A stretch of 64,000 bases of DNA from NCBI GenBank assembly GCA_022410635.1, contig JAJVDF010000432.1, forward strand, positions 84,196 through 148,195. The letters run 5' to 3'. Origin of the DNA: Tretioscincus oriximinensis. Lineage: Eukaryota; Chordata; Lepidosauria; Squamata; Gymnophthalmidae. Below, piece by piece: positions 53,103 to 64,000 of this stretch (positions are counted from its first letter, which is position 1; each line of letters starts with the position of its first letter). The notes below the pieces were generated by a model. It was not told where the DNA came from and ran no database searches. It was given only the letters and a program-made list of their open reading frames with translations. The position numbers and the translations under genes were made by a program.

Positions 53103-53928
53103 TTTATTAGTATTATTTATTATTTTGTTATTGTTGTTGTTATTTTACACATTTCATCCTTCAAATGTTAATATTTACATAATTCCACAGGGGGTCCCAT
53201 CTTTGATTGATATCTACATTTTGTATTGTACCTAATGTTCTTTGCTTATGTATTCTGGCCATATCAAAATCATATTGATCTACTATATACTTATGCCAAA
53301 TGTCACCAGTCTATTTAGATTTATTTCCCCACTGTGGCCCCAATGTTGCTGTGCTGCTAAAACCATCTGATTAACGATATATTTATGACATTCTGCTATT
53401 TGTTGGTCTACGTGTGTACTTGAAATGAAAGTAATTTCAAATTTCTTATCATGTTCACTTCTAACATGATTTTGATGAATTTAGCAACCAGAACTCTTCA
53501 ACAAATCTGCAGAACCATAAGCAATAGCAACCTCTTCTGTCACCGCAAGAATGCCAAGGCTGTGGTGAAACATTTAGAACCATATGAGAAATTGTGCAGC
53601 TGGCATTCTATACCTTTTATATAATTGTTTAAGTACCATCCTCTCATTTTTAATCAGTAACATTTTCCTTATTCTTTCCTTTATTGCTTCATTGATTTTT
53701 CATGATTATTATTCTATGTTTACAGGTGATAGAATAAGGCACCTTGGAGGCAGCTTAGGTAGGACTGCCATATATTGCTGATTTTGCAGGCAATTCACTA
53801 TTTTAGGGCACTTTCCAGACTCCAAGGTCAAAACTAGTGATTTTTGCATTGGTAGTGCTGAGATTTGAGTAAGAGTATCACAAAAAGGACAGCTTTAATT
53901 GGTGTGAAAAAAGATAATTTTTCACTAG
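53103..53928. other. Intergenic sequence without recognised element
   Basis: AT-rich, no gene recognised. Confidence 0.4.
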
Positions 53929-54366
53929 ATGCAGTTTATAAAGTACTTGGTAAAAAAAAAAAAATTGGGTGGGGTTGGCTTGGCTTGGTATGTGGTTTGT
54001 GTGTGGGATTGTATGTGGGTGCAGTTAGGGAATAGTTTGGGCAGGGTTATAGTTTGGGCATACGGTTATGGTGGAACCGTAAATTGTGCCTGCGAGATGG
54101 AGGATCGGATTATGGGAAACCTAAACTTAGAGATGACACGTGTAGCCACAATACACACCTTCATAGCAAATATGACCATTACTCTGCTGCCTATGGGACA
54201 GGAGCAGTGGCATATGAAATGTATGGCAATAACAGTCTCTGGATTGCGGATGTTCCTCATCCAACAATCTCACAGTGGAAGATCTCTGGTGCACCAACCA
54301 AGATTGATGGTGTGTTATATCTCTCTCAACATCAAAGAAATGTGCTATGACACTGCTCTTCCCTGA
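53929..54366 (+). other. Unidentified open frames (145 and 98 codons, overlapping)
   Basis: Two overlapping + frames, 53929-54366 and 54054-54350, share an unusually open segment of higher GC content at about 54040-54350. The second reads KLRDDTCSHNTHLHSKYDHY, then SAAYGTGAVAYEMYGNNSLW. I do not recognise a family. It could be part of a processed pseudogene, a transposon body, or chance. There are no clear splice sites or neighbouring exons. A CR1 tail follows at 54500. Confidence 0.25.
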
Positions 54367-54499
54367 TTTTTTTAAAAAAATGAAGTATACCTTTTCTTTT
54401 TGCTTTCCTTATGCTACGATAGCGTGAGTGCCACCGAACTATGTGGCAATCAACCCATTCTAACTTAAGAAAAATGGAAAAAAAAGATATATGGATACA

Positions 54500-54773
54500 C
54501 CTCATTAGCACATGGAAGGACTAGAAACAATGGAATGAAAGTGCAAAGGAGTAGATTTGGATTAGATATCAGAAAAAACTTTCTAACCATCAGGGTGATA
54601 AACCAGTGGAACAGTTTGCCACAGGGGGTGGTGAGTTCACATTCACTGGAAGTCTTCAAACAGAGACTGGGCAGTCATCTGTCTGAGATGATTTAATGAA
54701 TCCTGCATCGAGCAGGGGGTTGGACCCAATGACCCTGGAGGTCCCTTCCAACTCTATGATTCTATGATTCTAT
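54500..54773 (+). mobile_element. CR1 3' end fragment (ATTCTATG subfamily)
   Basis: CTCATTAGCACATGGAAGGA, GATTAGATATCAGAAAAAAC and GATAAACCAGTGGAACAGTT, then GGAGGTCCCTTCCAACTCTA and TGATTCTATGATTCTA. Matches the end of the copy at 9600-12066 but is better preserved at the terminus. Confidence 0.85.
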
Positions 54774-56520
54774 TATTTCCTGATACCTTTGGAAATGTTT
54801 GCATGTGAGATTTTTCCATAAACCAATCCTCTATTGTTTCATTTCATAACATTTTAAAATACAAATAGTTATCAAACTGAGAACATGAATGCCTTGTACT
54901 ATTGTCTCTTTTGAGGAGATTTCAAAACACTTTTTGTTATGCACACAGCTCTCAATAACCAAAAATTGAAAGTGGGTAGGTACATAACTGGGCTCCAGAA
55001 ATCCGCAGGCAAACAGGTTAACTGTGGTTTGCAGCAGATTTCTGGTTGAGCCCCACATGGGATAAATGTGGGACCTCATTTTCATCCTTCATTGTCCATT
55101 GTCATTTTGAGTCAGCTTCGGTTTTGGTTTGTTTGGGAACACACCTATCTATTCTAAGCATGAAAAGTAAAAGATGCTGCTATTGCCATAATGCCAGTTG
55201 AGTATTTCTCAGTGCTTGTTTCAGAGCTTCATGACACAGGTACTACTGTAGTGGACTACAGTAATGGAAAGGTAACCTCCATGTAAGTTTGAACAATATC
55301 TCCAGGCACTGTATTTAATAAACAGATAACAAAGCGTTTGTCTACCTCCTCAGCATTATAGTGGTTGCTCATATGGAGGCGCTTATAGACGTATTTTCCA
55401 TCAACATGCAACCCTGACGGCATTAATTCGTCCCATTGAAATAAATGAGTTGTGGGGCTGAATCTGACTGCATGGTTTTCAAGAGAATTCATTCTATATC
55501 TTTCATGTTAGCGATATCTGTGAAAAACAGGAAACTGTTTTCCTATCTCATTCACATAATAGATAAGATGAGAAATTAGCTGCTGGATGAGCATCCTGGG
55601 GGCTGTTCATTTTGTTGCAGTAAATAAGGTTTTGCTGAGGATGAGGCATTCAAGCACAGGGCTTGGTCATGTTCACAAATTCATCTCATCCATCCAACCA
55701 CCATAAAAATCTTTCCCTGTGTGGAAGTCTGAGTATTTCTTGCTTTTGTGCAACTAAAAGGGATATTTTCACCTGATTAACCTGCCAGTTTCAATCAAAA
55801 TCCCTTGAAGATTTTGAAATCACTTTTATCTGGTCACAGTGGCTTAATACTTAAAGGTCATAAAGTAATTTCCCAAGGAACTAAATAATGTGTGTTCACC
55901 TCTTCAACCTGGCCTTTGGCTGAAACAACAGCACTCCCCCACTTTCTGTTGCTGTGGTTTAGTTCTGATTTTAACTGTGAACTGCTCTGAGACCTTTGGG
56001 TACAGGGCAGCATAGAAATGCAAATAAATAATGATGTAGTGTTGTGCAATCTTCACTAAAACCTTAAGCAACCTGCAAGTGACACCCATTTTCTATTAGT
56101 GACTCTATGCACAAATGAAGTGGAATGTTCTCATTAACCATTCATTATCTGTACAATCACTTCCCCAGATTGTGCAACATTTGTACAAATGATGTAACTG
56201 GTGACCAGTACTAAATGTATAGTCAAAGACTAGTTGAGTTTTTGAGTCACTTTGGACAAATCAATACTGTAGTTACATTGTATACTTTATTTCTAATATT
56301 CAAAGACTCTATGGGATAATTTGATTACCTCCGTTGCTTCTTTTACACTTTCTTCAACTCTGCAATATCTTTTTTTTAATGCATTTGGAAAATAAATATT
56401 ATGTACTGAAATGTTCAAAATGTGGTCATTCCACAGATGCACATATAACATTGTGGCTGCATTCCAACTTGGGGGAGAACTGGTTTGGAAAGCAGCAAAG
56501 TGGATCTGAATCCACTTTGC
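54774..56520. other. Intergenic sequence without recognised gene
   Basis: A LINE/SINE-type tail lies at 55955-56032 (GAACTGCTCTGAGACCTTTG, GGTACAGGGCAGCATAGAAA, AT-rich end). The rest is unrecognised. Confidence 0.4.
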
Positions 56521-56527
56521 TGTTTTC

Positions 56528-56552
56528 TTCCCTTCCCTTCCCTTCCCTTCCC
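56528..56552. repeat. (TTCCC)n microsatellite
   Basis: Five units of CTTCC type directly upstream of the CR1 fragment. Confidence 0.8.
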
Positions 56553-56554
56553 TG

Positions 56555-57485
56555 ATTGTAAGACACTCCAGAGTGATCTATTGAAATTGGGTGAGTGGGC
56601 AAAAAAAGTGGCAAATCCACTTCAACTTAAACAAGTGCAAAGTCATGCACACTGGGGCAAAGAATCCCAGTTACTTATACCAACAGATGGGAACCAAGCT
56701 TTCTGTGACCAAGCAAGAAAGGATCTTGGGGTGTTGGTGGACAGTTCAATGAAGGTGTCAGCCCAGTGTGCATTAGCAGCAAAAAAAGCCAATTCAATGT
56801 TAGGAATAATTAAGAAAGGAATTGAAAACAAGTCAGCATATGTTGTTTTGCCTCTATAAATCTGTGGTGAGGCAACATTTGGAATACTGTGTTCAGTTCT
56901 TGGTCAGCACATCTCAAAAAGGATATTGTGGAACCGGAGAAGGTGCAGAAAAGGGCAACAAGAATGATCAAGGGAGTGGAGTACCTCCCTTATGAAATCT
57001 GTCTGGGCCTCCAGCCTCAAAAGATAGCCTTTGAGAGGAGACTTAACTGAGGAGTATAAATCATGCTTGGAGAGGATAAGGTGAATAGAGAAAAACTATT
57101 TTCTCTACCACATAACACATTCCTTGAAACTGATGGGCAGAAGAGTAAGGATAGACAAAGGAAAGTATTTTTTCACCCAGAATGTCATCGACCTATGGAA
57201 TTTACTTCAAGAAGAGGTGGTAGCAGCTAGCAGCCTGGATAGCTTTAAGACAGGATTAGACAAGTTCATGGAAGCCAAGGGTGGATGTCGATACTGCCTC
57301 CGAGATGGAGCAACAGGCAGTATTTCTGAAATGCGATTTGCATGGTGTCGAGAACAGATGAAGATTTTGGTTTCTTCTTTTCCATCCTGCCCAGATACAG
57401 TTGGTGGTCCACTGTGTAAGACAGAATGCTGGACTAGATGGGCTCTGTCTTGATTCAACAGGGCTCCTCTTATGTTCTTATGTTC
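56555..57485 (+). mobile_element. CR1 LINE 3' third, decayed
   Basis: Begins at DCKTLQSDLLKLGEWA (frame-shifted later), continues with KKANSMLGIIKKGIENKSAY, RRVRIDKGKYFFTQNVIDLW and NLLQEEVVAASSLDSFKTGL, then the 3' UTR to CTCTTATGTTCTTATGTTC. Homologous to 31230-32196 but with several frameshifts and a deletion near 57000. Confidence 0.85.
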
Positions 57486-58248
57486 AGTTCTCTTGCCATT
57501 GCTTCCGCTACTTCTTGACAGCAGTTTAATTTACCCATGGTGGAGGGCAGCATAGAAGTTTAAAACTGCAGACATAACTGCAGAGATCCTCCCTCCATGC
57601 CTTGAATCTTAATCCTTCTGGGTGTTTCTGGCTTTGCCAGAAGACTTCCAAAGACCAGCCACTGACTGAAAAGCTGACATGAATTTCATTAATCTGCCCT
57701 TGCAATGTTTTTCTGAACAAACTCTGCTCAGATATTGTATGGCTCTATGCAAATAGTACATGGCAGAAAGATTTCCCATTTGGAGTAAATGGGAAATGGG
57801 TGCACCCAGCTCAGAGCCACACAACTTTCACATCTGCTTTTTCTCCATTAAGAATACAACCTGTGAGTTTACTTGAAATAAAAGCACAAAATTTCCTTCA
57901 GCAGAGTTCTGTATCTAGATATGCATGTATTTTGACAGAAAGTAAAAGAGACATTTCTGGTAGCAATGACAAAATTTGCACGTTTTGGTAGTTGATTATA
58001 GGCATGGGACTCACTAAAGTTCACAGTTGATCTACTCAGATCAGCAATGCTAGATTCTCTCCTCAACTGTTGTCCAGGTAGCCATTTCATCATCAGGGTA
58101 CAAGAGGAAATAGTGCCTTTCCATCTGCTTTGTAGCAGATCAGAAATAGTATTCATTTTCTCCATTTTTTCTGCTACTTGCTTCTTCATCACATGATTTG
58201 TCTTTTTAAATTTCAAGACTGAAGATGCAATCAAATAGAGTTAACAAA
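57486..58248. other. Intergenic sequence without recognised element
   Basis: No gene or repeat recognised. The minus-strand open frame at 57869-58234 (121 codons) has no domain I know. Confidence 0.4.
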
Positions 58249-58437
58249 TAGGCTGACCAGATGACCCCTTTTGGGGGGTGTTGAAAACCCATTTTTGGGG
58301 TGCCTCCCATTTTTTCTGAGGAAAAAAAATTAAATTGAAAATTGAAAAAAATCTTTTTTTGAAAAACCTTTTCTCAGAAAAAACTGGGAGGGACCCCAAA
58401 GTGGGTTTTCAACCCCCCCAAAAAAGAGGTCATCCTA
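58249..58437. mobile_element. Palindromic family B, copy 4
   Basis: Starts TAGGCTGACCAGATGACCCC and TTTTGGGGGGTG. The right arm ends AGAGGTCAT followed by CCTA, as if CTGGTCAG had been lost from the terminal repeat. Flanks TTAACAAA and CAACAAGG still share AACAA. Confidence 0.75.
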
Positions 58438-59752
58438 CAACAAGGCATCATCTAGGTGAGTTCAAGGATCTGTGGATAGACTTAAAATCTCCTTATTGCA
58501 TTGCTTTCTGCTGTTGGGAAAGCATAGCTCTGAGAGTATCTCCGACTTTAACCTGTGTTGGGCAGGAAACTGAGGAGCAAAGAAACTGGATGAACCCATA
58601 CAGCCCAGATATGCACACTGGATATACAGTCCAGATCTTTCCATGTTATGGTGAACAGTCTTGATCTGAAACCTTCCATTCCTGGCTTCACTGCTTTGCT
58701 CTGCTTCCTTTTTTTGCAAGCAACGAGAAATGATAGAATTACCCAAAGGGGACTAATAACTTTTGTATTTATATGTGCTCAGTGACATTGTGTGCCTGTG
58801 CTGTGTTAGTGTAATGCTTATCCATCTCTTCTGTAACCTCTGTCAGGGCTTCCAGAAGAAGAAAGTATGAAAACCTGTCCATGCTCCATGGGGTGGGGGT
58901 GGAAGAAAGAAGGAATAGTCAAAGCAGGTAGGGGCGCTTTATTTTTTGTTTGTTTAATGTTCAGAAAAACTAAAGAAAAAGAAATCAATTATGAGTCTTA
59001 CCTGAATTTTATTTCCTCACCCAAAACCAAATTACTCAGCAAACTTATCGCTTGCTTTTGCAGGCCTTGGTATTAAAGAAAACAATCAGGCCAGCAGGAT
59101 TAATCTCTGACAGCAGCCTTATCTTTAACTTGCACCTTTGTTATTTTCTGATGAGCTTCCCTTTTTTTTGCTGCCACGTTGTACCATACCTCACTGGTTC
59201 CTTTCATTTTATCATCAGGCAGGAGTGGAGGACCTTTCAGTTTATTAAAAAACCTTTATTTGTGAAGAACAAAGAGGGAGAGAGAAAAGGCAAACAATGA
59301 GGTCAGACAATCTCCTTTCTACCAGGAGTCACTCACCTGTTATTTAGAACGTTATCAGTTTTGAGGGGAGACTTGCTTCATTGAAAAATGGGGCTCTGAC
59401 AGGCTACTCTGTTAAAACGAACGCAAACACACACCAAGTGAAACCTGAAAAACTGTGGTGACCACAGATCACCCTTTAGACAATGACCCCATCAGTTGTC
59501 AAGGCAGTCATATTTCCCTCTGCTTCTTGACAGTTTTGTTTTATTGACACTCCTTTAAGGTAGCAAGCAGCCACGAGACAAAAGGTTTGTCAGGTACTGT
59601 GCCAAAAATATATATAAAATCACCCGTGCATTGCTTTGAGCAGTGTTTGTTTACTGCTTTCCTTGTATTTCTCTTGAGTACAGGAAGTACAGTGGTTTTT
59701 GAATTTGGCCTAGTTCTTACTTGTTGCCAACTTCTGGTTGACTGCATGAATA
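58438..59752. other. Intergenic sequence without recognised element
   Basis: No gene or repeat recognised. Confidence 0.4.
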
Positions 59753-59760
59753 TATATATC

Positions 59761-59950
59761 TAGGCTGACCAGATGACCCCTTTTGGGTGTGTGTGTTGAA
59801 AACCTGTTTTTGGGGTGCCTCCCGTTTTTTTCTGAGGGAAAAAAACGAAAAAAAATCTTTTTTTAAAAAAGAATTTCCTCGGAAAAAACTGGGAGGCACC
59901 CCAAAATCGGGTTTTCAGACCTTCCAAAAAGGGGTCATCTGGTCAGCCTA
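59761..59950. mobile_element. Palindromic family B, copy 5 (190 bp, best preserved)
   Basis: TAGGCTGACCAGATGACCCC at the left and GGGGTCATCTGGTCAGCCTA at the right. The inner arms carry GGTGCCTCCCGTTTTTTTCT and AAAAACTGGGAGGCACCCC. A perfect 8-bp direct repeat TATATATC flanks it (59753-59760 and 59951-59958). Confidence 0.88.
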
Positions 59951-59958
59951 TATATATC

Positions 59959-62423
59959 TATAGACATCCCTTTGTAGTTTTCTTGGTAGATGTACAAAAG
60001 AGATTTGCTATTGTCTGTTTCTAGAAAGAGATTGGGGTTTGATCCTCTACTTCCCAGCATTTTGCTCTAACACTGAACTTCAGCCTCTTCCCTCTGTGGG
60101 GTGCTCTTCGTGATTCTGCATAGAATCAATGCCCTACCTAGAAGTTGGTTTTCATCATTAATCATATTTGTTTCCTGTTGCTTTTCAAGGTGTTTCAGGT
60201 ATTATGTGCTTTTTTCCCCTTAACTCTTTAAGAAAAAATGGATTAGTAGAATAAACAAAATCAGCATTATGCCTTAAGCCCAAGTTTCTAGAAATCTAAA
60301 ACATCTCTGCATGTATGCTCAAGGCTAGCTGTAGGATATAGCTGCTCATGGGCCAACTGCTGTACCACACCATATTGACCTGGCACTTTGAGAAGGAGCT
60401 GAGTAAGTGCTTAGTGACATTATGACCTCCTCCACCGGATGTGTTAAACTCAGAACAACCCAATCGCAGGTGCATGCATATATACCTTCATCCTTTTGGA
60501 AACAAACTATTAGAAAACCTTTAAATCTATGTGGATCAGACAAGACAACTAACCAGGAAGTATATACTGAGGATGCTCAACCAGGACTCCTATGTTGGTG
60601 TGCGAGACAGCTAACCAGGAAATAAATACTGAGCATGCTCACTATGCAATTTTGCATTGTGTTGTGCTAGTGTCTTCTCATGGTATCCTGGTAATCCCTT
60701 TAATAATCTGTATAGATAGAAGACTTCTTGCCTCCGTGGCCAGTTGGACCTTTTTGCTGGGTACACTGTGAAAACCCCGTTAACACATGCAGTGGAGTCA
60801 TCATTATAATATTACCATCTCAGTAGGAAAGCCTCATGTGCCTGCAGCCTTGGTCTCAACATCTGCTTCTTGTCTGGCCTTAGGCTACCCACTATGCCAT
60901 GTCATGCTTCCCCAAACCCCCAAACAGACAGAGGCACATGGTTTTCCAGGCCCTTTCTTCCCCAGGTGGGTCCTGCCAGAGGGTGTACCAGCAAGCAAAT
61001 GGCAAGTCCCTGTTCCAAGAAATAGTGCAGAATAGGACCCAGTGCAGAAAGGGTCCTAGGCTGGCCAATTTAAGTTGCACTTTAAAGACCACCTCCCAAA
61101 TAGACATAGGTCAACTGCCATGGAACTCTATGCTACCCACAATATTATGATGTAGCCTGGTAATCCTGTAGTTTTCTCAAATTTTACATCATAAGTCATG
61201 ATTCAGCCTTGCTTCCTAACCACCAGAAGCCAAACACTTAGGGTACTGGAAGCAATAAAGTGAGACATAGCAATTTATGGTACGTATCAAATCATTGCTT
61301 AGAGTGACCTCGTCAGGTTAGGCTATATGTTCAACTGACTGCTTCTAATAGGTGCTTTGCTCCGTCTTAGATCAAATCTTAGATTCCCACTAGGCCTATT
61401 CCAAACTGCCCTATGTCGTTCCCAGGAGATCAGGTGCTGCCTCCAGGCTCTGGAAACATGATCTGCTTGTTTTGGCTCCATTAATTCTACTTCCAATTCA
61501 CACCCTATCTTAATATGAAAAAATAATCTGTATGATTATTTTATCTTTTATAATGATCTTCTAGTCAATATCTTCCATGGTAGATAGGAAAAAATAGTAT
61601 AAATGCTATAAAAAAACATACATTTTTGCTTTATACTTAGCAGTTGATGCATTATGCAAATTGCTTATTTCTGAGAATGGCAAAGCACAAATGGATAAAT
61701 GCCTTTGACATACTTTTCGTTCTCACATAGTTTGCATAAAAGCAATATGTGCACAATTGGAATGTGCCTTCAGAAGAAAGAATGTGGAATATAAGTTGGT
61801 CTGTCAAACAAACAAAAGTGCAAGAAAAGATGCACACTTAGGAATGGGAATGGAACATTATTCTTCTGTGGGATCAGTCAACAAAACAGCATTTCTTCTG
61901 ACAAAGGAAACTGATAAAAATGAGCCAAAGCTGCTTCTAGCTATAAAATGTAAGTGGTCTTAAGTCTGACATGCTGGACACATTCGGGTCTCGGCATAAA
62001 TGCCAGCTCCCATTAGCAAAGTGGGTTTTCTTTACTTTCCAGTGATATAAAGCTCCCATTCATAGCTCTGCAGGATGTGATCTACAGGACTTTTAAAGGT
62101 TGACATTTTTATTCAAGGAAAACAGTCACTGACCCAGGACTATTTCTTGCCTGGAGAGCAATTCCATATCTTAGAATTGACATTTTCCTGTCAGGTTGTT
62201 TTAAAGGCAGGATATTAGCAGATACATGGAAAGATTCATAGTGATGTAGATGTTATGAGTCTATAAGTCTTCTGAAAAAAATCTCTGTGGCCCATCAACT
62301 TGCAATCATCTCTTGTATTTCCTCACCTCTGCATGTTTTTGAAGCACTACAGAGGGGTGAAAGAATGAAAAAAAAGGGAAAAAACAGTATTCCTTTTAAA
62401 AAAAACTATGCATGTGATCAGCC
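59959..62423. other. Intergenic sequence without recognised element
   Basis: About 2.5 kb; short chance frames only, no named repeat recognised. Confidence 0.4.
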
Positions 62424-62784
62424 TTAGGCCCCCTCCAAAGCATGTTTTCCTACCTGGTTATTACCGGGATGTTTCAACATCATGATTCTTCTACCAAACA
62501 CGTAAATAGAGTTCTCACTAAGCTTTGCCATACATCCGGAAAATTGTTGAAATACAAAGGGAATCAGACATAGCTGATCCTTTCCAGAAGCATCAAGGAA
62601 TGCTGTGCCTTCTATTAACCAGCTGATTGCAACCCTGGCTTACATGTACATTATCATCTTCCCGCTTTCCTTGTGCCAGCCTCATGCCAGCTCCACACGG
62701 ATTCTGAAAATAGATATGATCCCAGTGAAACCCACAATCACTTTTAGATTGCTGGTTTCACTTGCTGTGTGTAGGGGGCCTTAG
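62424..62784. repeat. Possible terminal-inverted-repeat element (about 360 bp)
   Basis: CTTAGGCCCCCT at the left faces AGGGGGCCTTAG at the right (one swapped pair in 12). The inner arms keep weaker pairing. No coding frame and no clear target duplication. Confidence 0.35.
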
Positions 62785-63715
62785 AAACACACTCCTTCTG
62801 AGGACAAAAACTAAAACAGGCATTCACAAATAAAATAATCCATCTCATTTCTTTGTCTTGAAGTTTGCAAAGCCTCTATAACATCCTGATTTGCTTCTGC
62901 CTGCCTGGTTTTCTAGAGGCCTGTTTGTTTGGTAGCTGCCAGCACTGTTCTCATGCTGCCATTTTTTGTATTTCTCCCCTCTGTCCTATCCTAATACAAT
63001 AAAAGGAAAATGTTGCCATTGGTCTTATGGCTTTCTATCTAATTCTCCCAGGTGGCACCCTTTTAAGCATCTCTGAATACAGTTTATATTTATTTATTGC
63101 ACAACTCTGCCCTTTCAGATGCTTCTTAACTACAGTCTGACTATGCTAGTCATTCTCCTGTTCTCTTTCTCTCAGCTTGAAAAAACAAAGAACAGAGTGA
63201 CAAAACGTGAAAAAGAAAGAAATGTTCATGAAGGGAACTTTAGAAAGACTAAAAGATTTCTTGCTTTGTTTCACCCATTTCTTGTATCATAACATGGGAC
63301 CACAGTTGGGAGGGAAGGTGGGGGTATATGTCTCAGATGCTATACTGAGAAGGTATCAAAATGGCTGCCATATCTTCAGTAACCCAATGGGGCACTGGAA
63401 TCCATGTTTCTTTTGGGTGGCACAGAGCTATTTCAAAGTTGGACGACATTGAGAAAAGTTTGCATTTGGGATGCCTTCCTCCCAGCTGAAACTGTTTTGG
63501 TTTACTTTTCAACACGGCCACTCAAGCTCACCAGCTATGCATTTGATTGGTTGAGGCACACTTGTGACTTGGCGTTAAAGCCTTCTCTCATTTTCTCTTT
63601 ATTTCTGAAGAACTGGATTCACTATAAAAGATCATGTCAAGAAGAAGGCCAAATAGCTTCGAATGGAATGTGCTAACGAATTAGCTGAAATAAAATGCAA
63701 CATTACAGGAAGATA
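62785..63715. other. Intergenic sequence without recognised element
   Basis: No gene or named repeat recognised. Confidence 0.4.
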
Positions 63716-64000
63716 CATAAGAACATAAGAACATAAGAAGAGCCATACTGGATCAGGCCACAGCCCATCGAGTCCAGCATTCTGTGTCACACAAAGGCCC
63801 ACCAGATGCACCTGGGCAGTCCGAACAGAGGAAAGCAAAATATGCTGCTCCTGTTCGTGACTCCCTGCAAATGGTATTTCAAAAGTCCTGCCTGTTGCTC
63901 CATCCCGGAGGCTACATCCAGACAACTATCTTAGTATCCATTTATACCCTTAGTGTCCATAAACCTGTCTAGTCCTGTCTTGAAACTATCCAAGCTGTTA
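63716..64000 (-). mobile_element. CR1 3' end, continues beyond the window
   Basis: Starts with ATAAGAACATAAGAACATAA, the reversed terminal repeat, then AGAGCCATACTGGATCAGGC, the 3' UTR, and at the window end the reversed codons for NSLDSFKTGLDRFM. Very close to the copy at 30185-32196, so probably young. The coding part lies past 64000. Confidence 0.88.

Noticed and set aside
52819..53171. Long frames of poly-Ile, poly-Tyr and poly-Leu
   Set aside because: They are translations of a (TTA)n microsatellite joined through 70 N to a (TAG)n tract, not genes.

Overview
This window is vertebrate nuclear DNA, most likely from a squamate reptile or another lepidosaur. It is AT-rich, its one gene has large introns, and it carries a sauropsid repeat set: CR1 LINEs with TTATGTTC or ATTCTATG 3' repeats, L2 and L1 LINE tails, tRNA-derived SINEs of the Sauria type, and many palindromic hAT-like miniature elements. 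The species cannot be fixed by reading. Assembly artefacts are present: single N bases at 8310, 30359 and 37231, and a 70-N gap at 52987-53056 inside a trinucleotide microsatellite.

The only convincing host protein-coding gene is MBOAT1, a lysophospholipid O-acyltransferase, on the + strand. Twelve coding exons lie between 4172 and 25241, all with GT/AG borders and matching phases. They correspond to exon 2 through the stop codon and encode 464 residues. The first coding exon (about 33 residues) should lie upstream of the window. All four sequence motifs of the MBOAT lysophospholipid acyltransferases are present, so the gene looks functional. The 3' UTR probably runs to about 26165.

Layout: 1-4171 is intron 1 with L2, CR1 and SINE remains. 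4172-25241 is the MBOAT1 body; its largest intron (6618-15994) holds an L1 tail and a decayed near-full-length CR1. 25242 to about 26165 is the 3' UTR. From there to 64000 I see no host gene; this is a gene desert filled with transposon relics. Its notable contents are a CR1 copy whose reverse transcriptase frame is still open over 597 codons (30192-31985), a palindrome of about 550 bp (29391-29942), five copies of one palindromic element family, a run of consecutive hairpins at 39023-39643, a possible solo LTR (41860-42275), two adjacent palindromes at 48304-48685, a short interstitial telomeric tract, and tandem and microsatellite arrays.

No operon, defence system or clearly new molecular system is present. 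The observations most worth a second look are an in-frame 54-nt candidate cassette exon in MBOAT1 intron 10 (21192-21245), the dense hairpin cluster near 39.0-39.65 kb, and the palindromic element families with 7-8 bp target duplications.
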